Counted from the stretch's first letter, positions 9,558 to 19,230 are shown. The stretch is DNA of 64,000 nucleotides from CAXBMB01 sp963976695 (GCA_963976695.1 CAXBMB010000007.1:11024-75023); one strand, 5' to 3'. Numbers and translations: made by a program. Notes: generated by a model from the sequence alone, not told the origin.

Positions 9558-9582
9558 CGGTTCAAACAGCCTGGCCGGATGA
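9558..9582. repeat. Dispersed intergenic repeat (GGTTCAAACAGC type)
   Basis: The bases after purF contain CGGTTCAAACAGCCTGGCCG. The same core with GCCGGAT downstream recurs at 32632-32653, and the GGTTCAAAC part recurs in the hairpin at 12158-12194. All three copies are directly downstream of a + strand gene. Confidence 0.6.
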
Positions 9583-9631
9583 TCTATTTGTTGGGCTTGG
9601 GGCGCGCCGACCAAAGGAGTAGCGGGATTTC

Positions 9632-10147
9632 ATGCTATCGCGTCTGGTCAATGGGGTCTTCTCAGTTACCGGCGCTGCTGGATTCAGCCAGGCTCCCGGC
9701 TTTCTTGTCCAGTATCAACAGCAGTTGGCCGGCCGCCTGGCGCAGGTAACCGACGATCTTTCCGCGCTCACCGACGCGGCCCAGCGCCTGGGAATGACCG
9801 CCGAGGCGTTCCTGGCGCTGGCCGATCAGGAACAAGGCGTCTACAGCGCGGCGCTGATCGCCGGGGCAAGGCAGGCGCTGAATGACCAGGCAGCGCTGCA
9901 AGCCGCCTACGATGCCCTGACCGCGGCCCCGGCTGCGACCCGGGGCCTCACCTTTCTACAGTACCTTGACGAAGCCGTGGTTCGCGATACTCTCGCCAAC
10001 TTCGCACCCGTGGTGCCGCTCACGCTTGAGGGCCTACTCTACGCGGGGGCCGGCCTGCTGGTCGGCGTGGGTCTCTTTGCGCTGCTCGACAGCGCGGCGA
10101 GGCGAACTTGGCAGGGTATTTTCCCACGCCCGCAACAGAAAACATGA
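9632..10147 (+). CDS. Small membrane-anchored protein, probable DUF2937 family
   Basis: A 171-residue protein of unknown function. Its layout (short N-terminal hydrophobic start, SQAPGFLVQYQQQLAGRL, an alpha-helical middle rich in Ala/Leu, and a C-terminal transmembrane helix at about 133-153 followed by basic RRTW) resembles my recollection of DUF2937. That assignment is tentative. The gene is preceded by AAAGGAG, 12 bases from the ATG. Its stop overlaps the ATG of the following dehydrogenase (ATGA at 10144), suggesting coupled translation. Confidence 0.6.
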   Translation: MLSRLVNGVFSVTGAAGFSQAPGFLVQYQQQLAGRLAQVTDDLSALTDAAQRLGMTAEAFLALADQEQGVYSAALIAGARQALNDQAALQAAYDALTAAPAATRGLTFLQYLDEAVVRDTLANFAPVVPLTLEGLLYAGAGLLVGVGLFALLDSAARRTWQGIFPRPQQKT

Positions 10148-10938
10148 TAGAGACTTTTCCGATGACAAAGGCTGAAACCACCTCCCCCCACGCCCAGGCC
10201 ACAGACGCGAAGAAAGCCGTTGGCGATCGTCTGACGGGCCGGACGGCGGTCATCACCGGCGCGTCCCGCGGCATTGGTCGGGCGGTGGCCCGGCGGTTTG
10301 CCGCCGAAGGGGCGCAAACCATCCTGATCGCCCGCACGGTGGGCGCGCTTGAGGAACTGGATGATGAGATCCGCGGCGACGGCGGCCTGAAGGCCACCTT
10401 GGTGCCGTTGGACCTGCGCGACGGCGAAAAGCTCGACGCCCTGGGGCCCGCGCTGTTCGAACGGCATGGACATCTGGACATCCTGGTGGGCAACGCCGGC
10501 ATGTTGGGGCCGCTTTCGCCACTCGGCCACATTAAACCGGAGATTTGGGAGGAGGTTTTCCAGGTCAATGTGCACGCCAATTTCCGGCTGCTGCGCACCT
10601 TGGACCTGCTGCTGCGCAAATCCAGCGCCGCCCGGGCGATCTTTGTCACCTCCGGCGCCGCCCAGTCGGCCAAGGCCTATTGGGGGCCCTATGCCGCCAC
10701 CAAGGCCGCCCTGGAAGCCATGGTCAAGAGCTACGCCAAGGAGGTGGACTCCTTCGGGCTTAAAATCAACCTGCTCTCGCCCGGACCGATCCGCACCAAC
10801 CTGCGCGCTGATGCCTTTCCGGGTGAAAACCCGCTGTCACTGCGCGCGCCCGAGGAGATCACCGAGTCCTTTGTCGAACTGGCGGAAGTCGCCTGCCAGC
10901 GCAATGGCGAAACCATTGACCTGCACTCGGCTTCTTAA
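10144..10938 (+). CDS. Short-chain dehydrogenase/reductase (SDR)
   Basis: Classical SDR oxidoreductase using NAD(P)H; the substrate cannot be read from sequence. Motifs: cofactor loop GASRGIGRAVA, NAG turn (VGNAGML), catalytic Ser in VTSGAA and the YxxxK motif YAATK, followed by SPGPIRTN. The start is either ATG 10144, which overlaps the previous stop, or ATG 10162 six codons later; the family region begins only at about residue 28, so both fit. It belongs to the purF-linked group by position, and similar SDR genes beside purF are common in alphaproteobacteria. Confidence 0.9.
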   Translation: MIETFPMTKAETTSPHAQATDAKKAVGDRLTGRTAVITGASRGIGRAVARRFAAEGAQTILIARTVGALEELDDEIRGDGGLKATLVPLDLRDGEKLDALGPALFERHGHLDILVGNAGMLGPLSPLGHIKPEIWEEVFQVNVHANFRLLRTLDLLLRKSSAARAIFVTSGAAQSAKAYWGPYAATKAALEAMVKSYAKEVDSFGLKINLLSPGPIRTNLRADAFPGENPLSLRAPEEITESFVELAEVACQRNGETIDLHSAS

Positions 10939-11035
10939 AATCACGCCCGGCAGCCGCACGATCAATCGGTCCCACAGCGGCTGAATTGGGACGCCGGTCC
11001 CTCCGCACGCCAGCACGGCAGGAGAAGAACAAGCC

Positions 11036-12112
11036 ATGGCCTCGTCACACCCGGCCGCACCGGACTTAATGACGGCGGCTTTTCTGCGCCAGGCCAAGGC
11101 CTGCGAGGATCTTGGCTCGCCCTTCACCGCCTTGGTCTGCACGCTTTTCAGCCAGCGCCACCTGTCGGAGGGCGCCGTGCGGACGCGGCTGGAAAACTGG
11201 CCGGGCGATCCTTCGGCCGACGGCGACGCGGTTCCCCTGCGGCTGGCCGGCGCGCTGCACGCCCTGGTGCTCTCCGGTCGGGCGCCCTTTTTGGCGGCAA
11301 ACTATCCCGGCCACCAGCCAACCCCCGACAGCGACGGGCTCTGGCAGGCGATCGATCATGCCCAGCAAGACCACGGCAACTTTATTCTGCAGCGCCTGAA
11401 TCTGCCGCCACAAACCAATGAAGTCCGACGCGCGGCCGTGCTGCTGCCGGGCTTTCTATCGCTGGCCCATCGATACCAGCGCCCGTTACAGCTTTACGAA
11501 GTGGGGGCCAGCGCCGGCCTCAATCTTTTCTGGGACAGCTATGGCTACGATCTCGGCGGAACCCGCTGGGGACCGGATAATCCCCCGCTTTTTCTGACTC
11601 CCGACTGGCAAGGCCCGCCGCCGCCGCGCGCCGAGATCACCGTCGCCGGCCGCGCCGGCTGCGATCTCGCGCCCCTGGACCCCGGCGACATGAGTGATCA
11701 ACTGCGCTTGCTGTCCTATATCTGGGCGGATCAGCAGGACCGGGTTGCCCGCACGCTGGCCGCGTTGGAGGTCGCCGCCGCAAGCGACATTCGCGTGACC
11801 AAGGCGGACGCTCTGGTTTGGTTGGAAAGCCAGTTGGCGAACCGGCCGGAAGGCAGGCTATCGGTGGTCTATCACTCCATCGCTTGGCAATACCTGCCGC
11901 CGGCGGCCCAAGCGCGCGGCGCGGCGATCATCGCGCGCGCCGGACAGGCGTCAGGCCAAGACAGCCCGCTGGCCTGGCTCCGCCTGGAAGGCGATGGCCA
12001 ACAACCGGGGGCCGCGCTCCTGCTTGACTGCTGGTCCGCCGGCGTCAAACAGGAAGAAACGCGCTTACTGGCCCGGGCCGACTACCACGGCCGCTGGATT
12101 CACTGGATCTGA
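11036..12112 (+). CDS. DUF2332 family protein
   Basis: A 358-residue protein of the DUF2332 family, function unknown. Recognised by the conserved segment EVGASAGLNLFWDSY, the preceding NEVRRAAVLLPGFL and the later VVYHSIAWQYLP. The glycine-rich EVGASAGLNL stretch resembles a nucleotide or SAM-binding loop, but no activity is established. The ATG at 11036 follows GCAGGAGAAG. It is the last gene of the + strand block and converges on der, with a palindrome (12158-12194) between them. Confidence 0.85.
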   Translation: MASSHPAAPDLMTAAFLRQAKACEDLGSPFTALVCTLFSQRHLSEGAVRTRLENWPGDPSADGDAVPLRLAGALHALVLSGRAPFLAANYPGHQPTPDSDGLWQAIDHAQQDHGNFILQRLNLPPQTNEVRRAAVLLPGFLSLAHRYQRPLQLYEVGASAGLNLFWDSYGYDLGGTRWGPDNPPLFLTPDWQGPPPPRAEITVAGRAGCDLAPLDPGDMSDQLRLLSYIWADQQDRVARTLAALEVAAASDIRVTKADALVWLESQLANRPEGRLSVVYHSIAWQYLPPAAQARGAAIIARAGQASGQDSPLAWLRLEGDGQQPGAALLLDCWSAGVKQEETRLLARADYHGRWIHWI

Positions 12113-12157
12113 GGGCGCAGCGGCAGCGCTTTCGCCTGCGACAAGCGGCGGCGTCAC

Positions 12158-12194
12158 GGTTCAAACAGGGTCACTTTATGATCCCGTTTGAACC
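12158..12194. terminator. Palindrome between convergent DUF2332 gene and der
   Basis: GGTTCAAAC (12158-12166) pairs with GTTTGAACC (12186-12194), extended inward by GGG and CCC. The convergent position suits a bidirectional terminator, although no long T-run follows. The arm belongs to the same repeat family as 9558 and 32633. Confidence 0.55.
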
Positions 12195-12213
12195 AATCCG
12201 ACTCGAACCGCGC

Positions 12214-13692
12214 CTATCGCTTTTTCCGGTTGGCGTAGGGGTTTTGACCCTTTTTCAGGTGGATGCGAATGGGAATCCCCGGCAACTCAAAATCTTCGCG
12301 CAGGGCATTTTCCAAATACCGCAGGTAGGAGTCCGGCAAATGCTCCGGATTGGTGCAGGAAATGGCAAAGGTCGGCGGGCGGGTCCGGGCCTGGGTAATG
12401 TACTTCAGCCGGATACGACGGCCGCCGGGCGCCGGCGGCGGGTGGGCTGCGGTGGCGTCTTCAAGCCAGCGGTTCAACGGGGAGGTTGAAAAGCGCTTGT
12501 TCCAAATCTCATAGATGGCGAAGACCGCATCCATCACCTTTTGGGCGCCGCGCCCTTCCAAGGCCGAAAGCGTGACAATGGGGATCCCCTTTGTCTGCGG
12601 GAACGACCGCTCCAGCCGATCTTCAACCTGTTTCAGGGCCAGGGCGCGATTTTCGCAAACATCCCATTTATTCAAAGCGATGATCAGCGCCCGGCCTTCA
12701 TCCACCACCCGGCGCGCGATGGTCAGATCCTGCTTTTCCATGCCCAGGTTCACATCCAGCATCAACACCACCACATGGGCATAGTCCACCGCCCGCTTGG
12801 TGTCGTTGGCTGAAAGCCACTCGACCCGGTCGTCGACCTTGGACTGTCGGCGTAGGCCGGCGGTATCGAAAAGCTTGATGGCCTGTCCCTTGTAGGACCA
12901 TTCAACCGAAATGGAATCTCGGGTGATGCCCGCCTCGGGGCCGACCAGCAGCCGCTCCTCGCCCAGCAGATGGTTGATGAAGGTGGATTTGCCGACATTG
13001 GGCCGCCCGACCACAACCAGTTGCAGCGGACCCGAGGGTCGAGCCTCCGGGCTGTCGTCGTCTTCGGCGGCCAGCTCCTCGCCATTGGCCGCGCGCGCCT
13101 GACGCTCGGCTTGCGCGCTTTCCTCGGCCAGCCGCTGCGCCTCGCGCGCGGTTTCTTCCTGCCGCTCCGCCGCCTCAACCTTCACCTGGACATGCTCAAA
13201 GATCGCGTCGCGCAGGTCGCTCAGCCCCAGGCCATGTTCGCCGGAAATGCCAACCGGTTGGCCGAAGCCCAGCGCATAGGCCTCGCCCAGGCCCATTTCC
13301 GCCGCCAGGCTCTCTGCCTTGTTGGCCGCCAAGATCACCGGCGTGCTGCTTTTGCGCAGCAGTTTGGCGAAGTATTTGTCCAGCGGCGTCAGGCCGGCAC
13401 GGGCATCGACCAAAAACAGCGCCACGTCGGCCTCCTCGATGGCGCGCTCGGTTTGCCGGCGCATCCGGCCTTCCAGCGTCTCATCGGTGGAATCCTCCAA
13501 CCCGGCGGTATCCATGACGCGAAAGCGAAGGTCGAACAGCCGCCCCTCGCCCTCCCGCCGGTCACGGGTCACGCCGGGCTGGTCATCCACCAGCGCCAGT
13601 CGCTTGCCGACAAAGCGGTTAAATAGGGTCGACTTGCCCACGTTCGGACGGCCAATGATGGCGAGGGAAAAAGTCGGTTGTGATGTGGACAT
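12214..13692 (-). CDS. der: Ribosome biogenesis GTPase Der (EngA)
   Basis: Tandem-domain GTPase essential for 50S subunit maturation. Two G domains are visible. The first has GRPNVGKSTLFNRF near residue 13, DTAGLED and NKAES. The second has GRPNVGKSTFINHL, DTAGLRRQS and NKWD. They are joined by a long acidic/Gln-rich linker (EETAREAQRLAEES, then a DDD stretch), and a KH-like C-terminal domain ends in lysine/arginine. The ATG at 13692 is preferred over the in-frame GTG at 13725 because GGAAG lies six bases upstream and the family starts there; length 492. Confidence 0.96.
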   Translation of the reverse strand: MSTSQPTFSLAIIGRPNVGKSTLFNRFVGKRLALVDDQPGVTRDRREGEGRLFDLRFRVMDTAGLEDSTDETLEGRMRRQTERAIEEADVALFLVDARAGLTPLDKYFAKLLRKSSTPVILAANKAESLAAEMGLGEAYALGFGQPVGISGEHGLGLSDLRDAIFEHVQVKVEAAERQEETAREAQRLAEESAQAERQARAANGEELAAEDDDSPEARPSGPLQLVVVGRPNVGKSTFINHLLGEERLLVGPEAGITRDSISVEWSYKGQAIKLFDTAGLRRQSKVDDRVEWLSANDTKRAVDYAHVVVLMLDVNLGMEKQDLTIARRVVDEGRALIIALNKWDVCENRALALKQVEDRLERSFPQTKGIPIVTLSALEGRGAQKVMDAVFAIYEIWNKRFSTSPLNRWLEDATAAHPPPAPGGRRIRLKYITQARTRPPTFAISCTNPEHLPDSYLRYLENALREDFELPGIPIRIHLKKGQNPYANRKKR

Positions 13693-13993
13693 AAGTCTTC
13701 CAAAAGCGATCAAGAGAGAGCTCACCGAGGGTACCGGCCAGGGACCCGGCCCGATCAGCCTACGTCCCTTTTCCCGGAAATGGCAGCCGCCACCGCGCCA
13801 TCGCCGATCACGGTCCGCTTCTTGCGCCGGTTACGACCGCGGGGACGTTTCTCACCAGGAAAAACCATAAAAATAGGGAGCCGACGCTGCTTGTACAGCA
13901 GTCCAGGCTCCCTATCAAAGGTCTTCTTAGCAGTCGCAGGCAACCGCCCCGCCAGGGGTTCCGCGCCGAGCGTGTGATCAGAACCGATGAACG
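13693..13993. other. Intergenic region between bamB and der
   Basis: About 300 bases with no convincing gene. It holds the terminator at 13863-13915 and the upstream region of der. Short open frames here (for example 13755-13943 on the - strand) are basic and low-complexity, and one runs through the terminator stem. Confidence 0.6.
13863..13915 (-). terminator. Rho-independent terminator of the bamB operon
   Basis: A strong stem pairs ATAGGGAGCC (13873-13882) with GGCTCCCTAT (13906-13915), with an inner CTGCT/AGCAG pairing. On the - strand the stem is followed by TTTTTATGG and TTTTT. It lies about 80 bases after the bamB stop and before der, so der probably has its own promoter. Confidence 0.85.
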
Positions 13994-15340
13994 CTAGCGA
14001 TAGGCCAGAAGCTCGCCGCTCTCGGTAAGGAAAAATATCGTATCGTTGGCGACGACCGGCGAAACCGCCACCCCTTCGGGTAGCGAGATCTTGCTGATTT
14101 CTTCGCCGTTATAGGGCGAGAGCGCGCGGGCCTCGCCAAGTGACGAGGCAACGATCAGGCGATCCCCAGCAAGCAGGGGTCCCTTCCAATTGATCAGGCC
14201 CTCCTTGTTTTCCGGGTCCTCAAAGCGTGGCAAGGGCGTTACCCAAAGCACCTGGCCGGTGGCCCGCAACAGGCCCACCACTTCGGCGTCCTGGGTCACC
14301 AAAAAAATATAGTTACCCACCACCCAGGGCATCTGCACGCCGCCAATTTCGGCTTCCCAGATCCGCAAACCCCGGCGCAGGTCGATGGCGGCCATGCGGC
14401 CTGAATTGCTGACCGCATAGACGACACGATCATCCAGCACCGGCAGGGCGCGGATATGGGCGATATCCTCAGCCTGTCCGCCGCGGCGCACCGCCGACAG
14501 CGAATCATTCCACAGCTCCCGGCCATTGTCGGTCAACAGCGCGACAATCTCGCCGGAAGTATAGGGAACGATGGACACCTTGCCGTTGCTCGCCGGGCTG
14601 GCCGCGCCGAGCAGGCCGGCCGTCTCCTGAATGCCGGTCTGGCTGTAGAGCAGTTCACCATCGCCGGTGTCCAGGACTTCCAAGCGATTGTCCAGGCTGA
14701 TCATCATGACCTTGCCGTCAAGGACCGTCGGCGCGCCACGCACCGGACCTGAGACGTCGGTCTCCCAGATGACCTCGCCGCTGTCGGCGGCAAGCGCGAA
14801 GGCGCGCAGGAAACCCGTCGAAACGTAGAGTCGGCCCTGGTCATAGGCCAGACCGCCGCCAAAGTAGCCGTCTTCCTCGTCTTCGGGCGCCAAGTCCTTG
14901 CGCCAGATCAGCCGGCCGTCGCTGACCGAGAACGCCGAAATTTGCGAGCGCGCGTCCATGGTGTAGACCACGCCGTCGACCACCAGCGGCTGAGCCAGGA
15001 TGCGGGCGTCGCTGTCCCTGCCCTCGCCCACCGAGGTCCGCCAAACCAATTGCGGATTGTCCCCGACATAGAGGTGGCCCATCAGATGCTGCGGATTGCC
15101 GCCGGCTTGCAGCCAGTTGGTTCCGGCCAGCGGCGCCGGCAGCGTCACCTGCTGCCCGGCCACGTCCGGGTCGGCGACAATGGTCTGATCCAGGTCCAGG
15201 ATGGTGATCCGCTCACCCGGCAGGGGCGGCGGTTCATTTTCGCCCATCCAGCCACTAACCTGAGAACAACCCGACAGCAGCAGGACGGCCAGCAGGGCCA
15301 GCGCGGGAACAACCCGGCGACGGAAACTCTGTTGCCCCAT
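13994..15340 (-). CDS. bamB: Outer membrane protein assembly factor BamB
   Basis: Lipoprotein of the BAM complex that inserts beta-barrel proteins into the outer membrane. A lipoprotein signal peptide is visible (basic RRR, hydrophobic ALALLAVLLL, lipobox LSGC with Cys near residue 25). The rest is a beta-propeller with repeated PQQ-type blades (DGVVYTMDARSQISAFSVSDG; RLYVSTGFLRAFALAADSGEVIW). It has 448 residues, longer than the roughly 390 of E. coli but usual for alphaproteobacteria. It starts 6 bases after the yfgM-like stop. Confidence 0.92.
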   Translation of the reverse strand: MGQQSFRRRVVPALALLAVLLLSGCSQVSGWMGENEPPPLPGERITILDLDQTIVADPDVAGQQVTLPAPLAGTNWLQAGGNPQHLMGHLYVGDNPQLVWRTSVGEGRDSDARILAQPLVVDGVVYTMDARSQISAFSVSDGRLIWRKDLAPEDEEDGYFGGGLAYDQGRLYVSTGFLRAFALAADSGEVIWETDVSGPVRGAPTVLDGKVMMISLDNRLEVLDTGDGELLYSQTGIQETAGLLGAASPASNGKVSIVPYTSGEIVALLTDNGRELWNDSLSAVRRGGQAEDIAHIRALPVLDDRVVYAVSNSGRMAAIDLRRGLRIWEAEIGGVQMPWVVGNYIFLVTQDAEVVGLLRATGQVLWVTPLPRFEDPENKEGLINWKGPLLAGDRLIVASSLGEARALSPYNGEEISKISLPEGVAVSPVVANDTIFFLTESGELLAYR

Positions 15341-15346
15341 GGGCCG

Positions 15347-15991
15347 TTACTCCGTCAAGCTTGCCAGGAGCTGGGCGGCGCGCCCGCGCACGCCTTGCGC
15401 CGCATTGGTGTCATCGATGATGGCCTGCAATTCCTGCCGCGCCCCCTCCAGGTCACCCTTTTGCAGGGCCAGCAGCGCCAACAGCTCACCGGCCATGGCG
15501 CGCAAGGAATTGCTCGGGTCGGTCAAGGGCGCCAATCTCTCGGCCAGGCCGTCGATCTCACCTAAATCCAAGCGGTGCTGGGCGGCGGTCAGAATGGCGA
15601 CGTCGCGCGTCAATCCATCGGGAGACTCGGCGGCAATGGCGTCCCAAATCTTCAACGCCCCATCCAGGTCGCCGGCCTGCACGCGCAACCGCGCTTCCTG
15701 GAAGGCCGCCAGTTGGCCATAGCCCAACTCGCCGGGCTTGGCCAGTTTCGACACCTCGTCGAGCGCCGCTCGACTGTCGCTGGATTTCTGCACCGCCGTG
15801 AGCGCCTGGAAATAGGCCTGGGAGGCGGCCAGGCGCTGGTTTTCCTGGTAGCCCAGCCAGGCCTGCCACCCGCCAACGCCAATCACCACGGCCAAGACGC
15901 CGCCGATCGCAAAACTGCCATACTTTTTCCAAAGCTGGAGATACTGCTCCTTGCGGACGTCCTCATCGACTTCGCGGAAAATATCGCTCAC
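15347..15991 (-). CDS. YfgM-like tetratricopeptide protein
   Basis: A 214-residue protein with a short cytoplasmic N-terminus (MSDIFREVDEDVRKEQ), one transmembrane helix at about residues 28-48 (FAIGGVLAVVIGVGGWQAWL) and a periplasmic helical TPR-like domain. This matches YfgM, an ancillary SecYEG translocon subunit with chaperone links. Its position directly before bamB and der is the conserved yfgM-bamB-der order. Confidence 0.88.
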   Translation of the reverse strand: MSDIFREVDEDVRKEQYLQLWKKYGSFAIGGVLAVVIGVGGWQAWLGYQENQRLAASQAYFQALTAVQKSSDSRAALDEVSKLAKPGELGYGQLAAFQEARLRVQAGDLDGALKIWDAIAAESPDGLTRDVAILTAAQHRLDLGEIDGLAERLAPLTDPSNSLRAMAGELLALLALQKGDLEGARQELQAIIDDTNAAQGVRGRAAQLLASLTE

Positions 15992-16201
15992 GCCGTCACC
16001 CTATCATCATCATTGAAATGCACTGCTTCACCTGATTTTCCGCTCAACGGCGCACCCGAACCCAGGCCCGTCAAGAGAATTGGCGGCTAACATAGCCCGC
16101 CTCTCAAGCGAAGACAAACAACATGGCGCCGGAAACACAGCTTGGTCAATCAGCCGCCGCAAAACCGGCAAGCAATGCCGACGTCGAAAGCGGGACTCCG
16201 A

Positions 16202-17287
16202 TCATGGGGCAACGATCATCTGCTCCAGGCGCTGGCCGCTGTCGCGGCTAAAAAAGTGCAGCCGGTCATGGTCCAGACGAATCGGCAGCACCGTTCCCGT
16301 CGCCATCACCTGGTAGCCGGGCAGGCGAATAACCAGGTCGCCGATTAAGCCATCAATTACCCCGTGCAACAAGGTGTCGGCACCCAAGGACTCCGCCACC
16401 TCGACCCGCAGCGTCACATCCGCGTCGCCGGCTTCGCAGACTTCAAGATGCTCGGGGCGGACCCCCAGAACCACGCCACCGTCGGCGGGTGTCTGCAACT
16501 GCGCCAGCTTTCGCGAGCCCGGAAGCAGCGACAGCCCGCCGTCGGCGACATGAATATCCATGAAATTCATAGGCGGCGAGCCGATGAAGGAGGCGACAAA
16601 ACGGCTCCGCGGTCGGTCGTAGACCTCAATCGGCGTGCCGATCTGCTCCACATTGCCGGCGTTGAGCACCACCAGGCGGTCGGCCATAGTCATGGCTTCC
16701 ACCTGATCATGGGTCACATAGATGGACGTCGTGCCGAGACGCTTTTGCAGCTTTTTGATTTCCAGGCGCATCTGCACGCGCAGCTTGGCGTCCAGGTTGG
16801 AAAGCGGTTCGTCAAACAGGAACACCTTGGGATGGCGCACGATCGCCCGGCCCATGGCGACGCGCTGGCGCTGACCGCCCGACAACTGATTGGGCCGTCG
16901 GTCGAGCAGCGCCTCGATCTCCAGGATGGCCGCGCTTTCACGCACCTTTTCCTCGATCTCCGCCTTCGGGAACTTCCGGTTTTTCAGACCGTAGGCCATG
17001 TTGCCGTAAACCGTCATATGCGGATAGAGCGCATAGTTCTGAAACACCATGGCAATATCGCGCGCCATCGGCTCGATCTCGTTGACGCGGCGGTCATCAA
17101 TGAAGAGATCGCCTTGCGTGATGGTTTCCAGGCCGGCAATCATCCGCAGCAGCGTGGATTTGCCACAGCCCGAGGGGCCAACCAGCACAATGAACTCGCC
17201 GTCGCTAATATCCAGATCGATGCCGTGCACGGCAGCGAACCCATTGGGATAGATCTTTCTTGTGTCGTTCAGCGAAACCGTCGCCAT
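16202..17287 (-). CDS. ugpC: UgpC-type ABC transporter ATP-binding protein
   Basis: ATPase of the CUT1 sugar/glycerol-3-phosphate importer family. Motifs: Walker A GPSGCGKST, signature LSGGQRQRVAMGRA, Walker B VFLFDEPLSNLDAKLR and H-loop VTHDQVEA, then a TOBE/OB regulatory domain from about residue 240 (GVRPEHLEV). The ATG at 17287 sits after GGAG and four bases after the ugpE stop; the open frame extends to 17344 but that part overlaps ugpE. Last gene of the ugpBAEC-like operon. Confidence 0.92.
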   Translation of the reverse strand: MATVSLNDTRKIYPNGFAAVHGIDLDISDGEFIVLVGPSGCGKSTLLRMIAGLETITQGDLFIDDRRVNEIEPMARDIAMVFQNYALYPHMTVYGNMAYGLKNRKFPKAEIEEKVRESAAILEIEALLDRRPNQLSGGQRQRVAMGRAIVRHPKVFLFDEPLSNLDAKLRVQMRLEIKKLQKRLGTTSIYVTHDQVEAMTMADRLVVLNAGNVEQIGTPIEVYDRPRSRFVASFIGSPPMNFMDIHVADGGLSLLPGSRKLAQLQTPADGGVVLGVRPEHLEVCEAGDADVTLRVEVAESLGADTLLHGVIDGLIGDLVIRLPGYQVMATGTVLPIRLDHDRLHFFSRDSGQRLEQMIVAP

Positions 17288-17291
17288 GACA

Positions 17292-18140
17292 TTACTTCTC
17301 CGTTTCCACCAGACCTTTAACGAACAGTTTCTGCATGAAGACAACCACCAGCACCGGCGGCAGCATGGCCAAGATGGCCGAGGCCATAACCAAGTGCCAA
17401 ACCGGAATCGATTCCGAGACCGTCACCATGCGCTGAATGCCCATGACCAGGGTGTAGAATTTTTCATCGGTGGTGATCAGCAGCGGCCAGAGATACTGAT
17501 TCCAACCGTAGATAAACAGGATGACAAACAGCGCGGCGATGTTGGTGCGCGACAGCGGCAGCACCACATCCCAGAAGAACTTCACCGGCCCGGCCCCGTC
17601 GATTTGCGCGGCTTCGGCCAACTCGTCGGGGATGGTCAGGAAGAACTGTCGAAAAAGGAAGGTGGCCGTCGCGCTGGCGATCAGCGGCAAGCTAAGCCCG
17701 GCATAGCTGTTCAACAGGTTCAAGTTCGCCGCGATTTGAAAGGTTGGCAAGATGCGCACCTCGACCGGCAGCATCAGGGTCAGGAAGATCATCCAAAAAA
17801 AGACCATCCGGAAAGGAAAGTCGAAATAGACGATGGCGTAGGCCGCCAGAATGGAAATGACGATCTTCCCGATGGCGATGGACAGCGCCATGATCAAGGA
17901 ATTCTTCATCATCACCAGCACCGGCGAACCGCCCGCGCTCCGCACCTCCTCCGACATGATGAGGCTGTAGTTCTCGATCAGCTTGTCACCGGGCCACAGC
18001 GGCAGATTTCCGCCCAGCAGAGCATCGATCGAATGGGTTGACGCGACGAAGGCAATCCAGATCGGCAGGGCCACGATCAGCAGGCCGAGGATCAGCACCG
18101 AATGGGCGACGAAGGTTCCGAATTTCCGATTTTCAACCAT
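17292..18140 (-). CDS. ugpE: UgpE-type ABC transporter permease
   Basis: Second inner-membrane permease of the importer. It has six hydrophobic segments and the cytoplasmic EAA loop (LAEAAQIDGAGPVKFFWDVV, about residues 190-210) that contacts the ATPase. The ATG at 18140 overlaps the ugpA stop by one base (TGATG), so translation is coupled. Subunit naming relies on gene order and resemblance to glycerol-3-phosphate importers; related CUT1 transporters for other sugars have the same layout. Confidence 0.9.
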   Translation of the reverse strand: MVENRKFGTFVAHSVLILGLLIVALPIWIAFVASTHSIDALLGGNLPLWPGDKLIENYSLIMSEEVRSAGGSPVLVMMKNSLIMALSIAIGKIVISILAAYAIVYFDFPFRMVFFWMIFLTLMLPVEVRILPTFQIAANLNLLNSYAGLSLPLIASATATFLFRQFFLTIPDELAEAAQIDGAGPVKFFWDVVLPLSRTNIAALFVILFIYGWNQYLWPLLITTDEKFYTLVMGIQRMVTVSESIPVWHLVMASAILAMLPPVLVVVFMQKLFVKGLVETEK

Positions 18141-19021
18141 CAATACAGAACCTTCTTTTCGACGTACTTGAACTGCACGACCGTCAAGCCGATGACAATC
18201 GCCATCAGCACCACCGATTGCGCCGCCGATCCGCCGAGATCCAGACCGATGAAGCCATCGGCGTAGACCTTATAAACCAGGATCGAGGTGGCGTTGGCCG
18301 GCCCCCCCTCGGTCGTCGCATGGATGATGCCGAAGGTATCGAAAAAGGAATAGACCATGTTGACCACCAGCAGAAAAAACGAAACCGGGCTCAACAGGGG
18401 AAAGATAATGGTCCAAAAGCGCCGCGTCGGACTGGCGCCGTCAATTGCGGCGGCCTCAATCAGTGATTTCGGAATCGATTGCAACCCCGCCAAAAAGAAC
18501 AGGAAGTTGTAGCTGATCTGCTTCCAGGCCGCGGCGATGACAACAAGGATAAAGCCGTCGGTGCCACTCAAGTAGTGATTCCAGTCGTACCCCAATTGCC
18601 GCAGCACGTAGGCCAGCACGCCGATGGTCGGGTTGAACATGAAAAACCACAGCACGCCGGCGACGGCCGGCGCCACGGCGTAGGGCCAAATGAGCAGCGT
18701 GCGATAGAGTCCGCTGCCTTTGATCACCCGATCGGCCATGATGGCGAGAAACAAGGCAAGCCCCATGGACAGGGCGGTGACGGCAAGCGAGAACAGAATC
18801 GTCGTCTTGAAGGAGGCGAGATAGAGCGGGTCGGAGAAAAGTTCTTTGAAATTATCAAACCACACAAACTCGCGGGACAGCCCGAAGGCGTCCTCCACCA
18901 GCAGCGACTGGTAGAGAGCCTGGGACGCCGGCCAGATAAAGAACACCAGCGTGATGGCGATCTGCGGAAAGACCAGCAGGTAGGGCAGGCCTTTGTTCTT
19001 GAAGGTAACTTTTTTTTGCAT
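18140..19021 (-). CDS. ugpA: UgpA-type ABC transporter permease
   Basis: First permease of the importer, 293 residues, with six hydrophobic segments and the EAA loop LIEAAAIDGASPTRRFWTII. The N-terminus begins at KGLPYLLVFPQIAITLVFFIWPA, a typical UgpA start. It is separated from ugpB by 264 bases that contain a GC-rich hairpin, which probably lets the binding protein be made in excess over the membrane parts. Confidence 0.9.
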   Translation of the reverse strand: MQKKVTFKNKGLPYLLVFPQIAITLVFFIWPASQALYQSLLVEDAFGLSREFVWFDNFKELFSDPLYLASFKTTILFSLAVTALSMGLALFLAIMADRVIKGSGLYRTLLIWPYAVAPAVAGVLWFFMFNPTIGVLAYVLRQLGYDWNHYLSGTDGFILVVIAAAWKQISYNFLFFLAGLQSIPKSLIEAAAIDGASPTRRFWTIIFPLLSPVSFFLLVVNMVYSFFDTFGIIHATTEGGPANATSILVYKVYADGFIGLDLGGSAAQSVVLMAIVIGLTVVQFKYVEKKVLY

Positions 19022-19230
19022 CGAGGAGAAGCCTCGGGCGGATAAGGAAACTGGCAGGCGCCTGGCGCAGCCTCATCCAAACAACGACATCACGCGGTGA
19101 GCCTATTGGATTGGATGATGTTCTCGGACACGGCGTGATCGGATCCGCCGCTGTTCGAGAATTGACTGTCCGCCTCGCCGAACAAGACCACGGCCAAGAC
19201 CACGGCGCCGAGAAAACAACAAAGCACGGC

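Noticed and set aside
13755..13943. 62-codon open frame on the - strand between bamB and der
   Set aside because: It runs through the terminator stem at 13873-13915, is very basic and has no ribosome binding site or family similarity.
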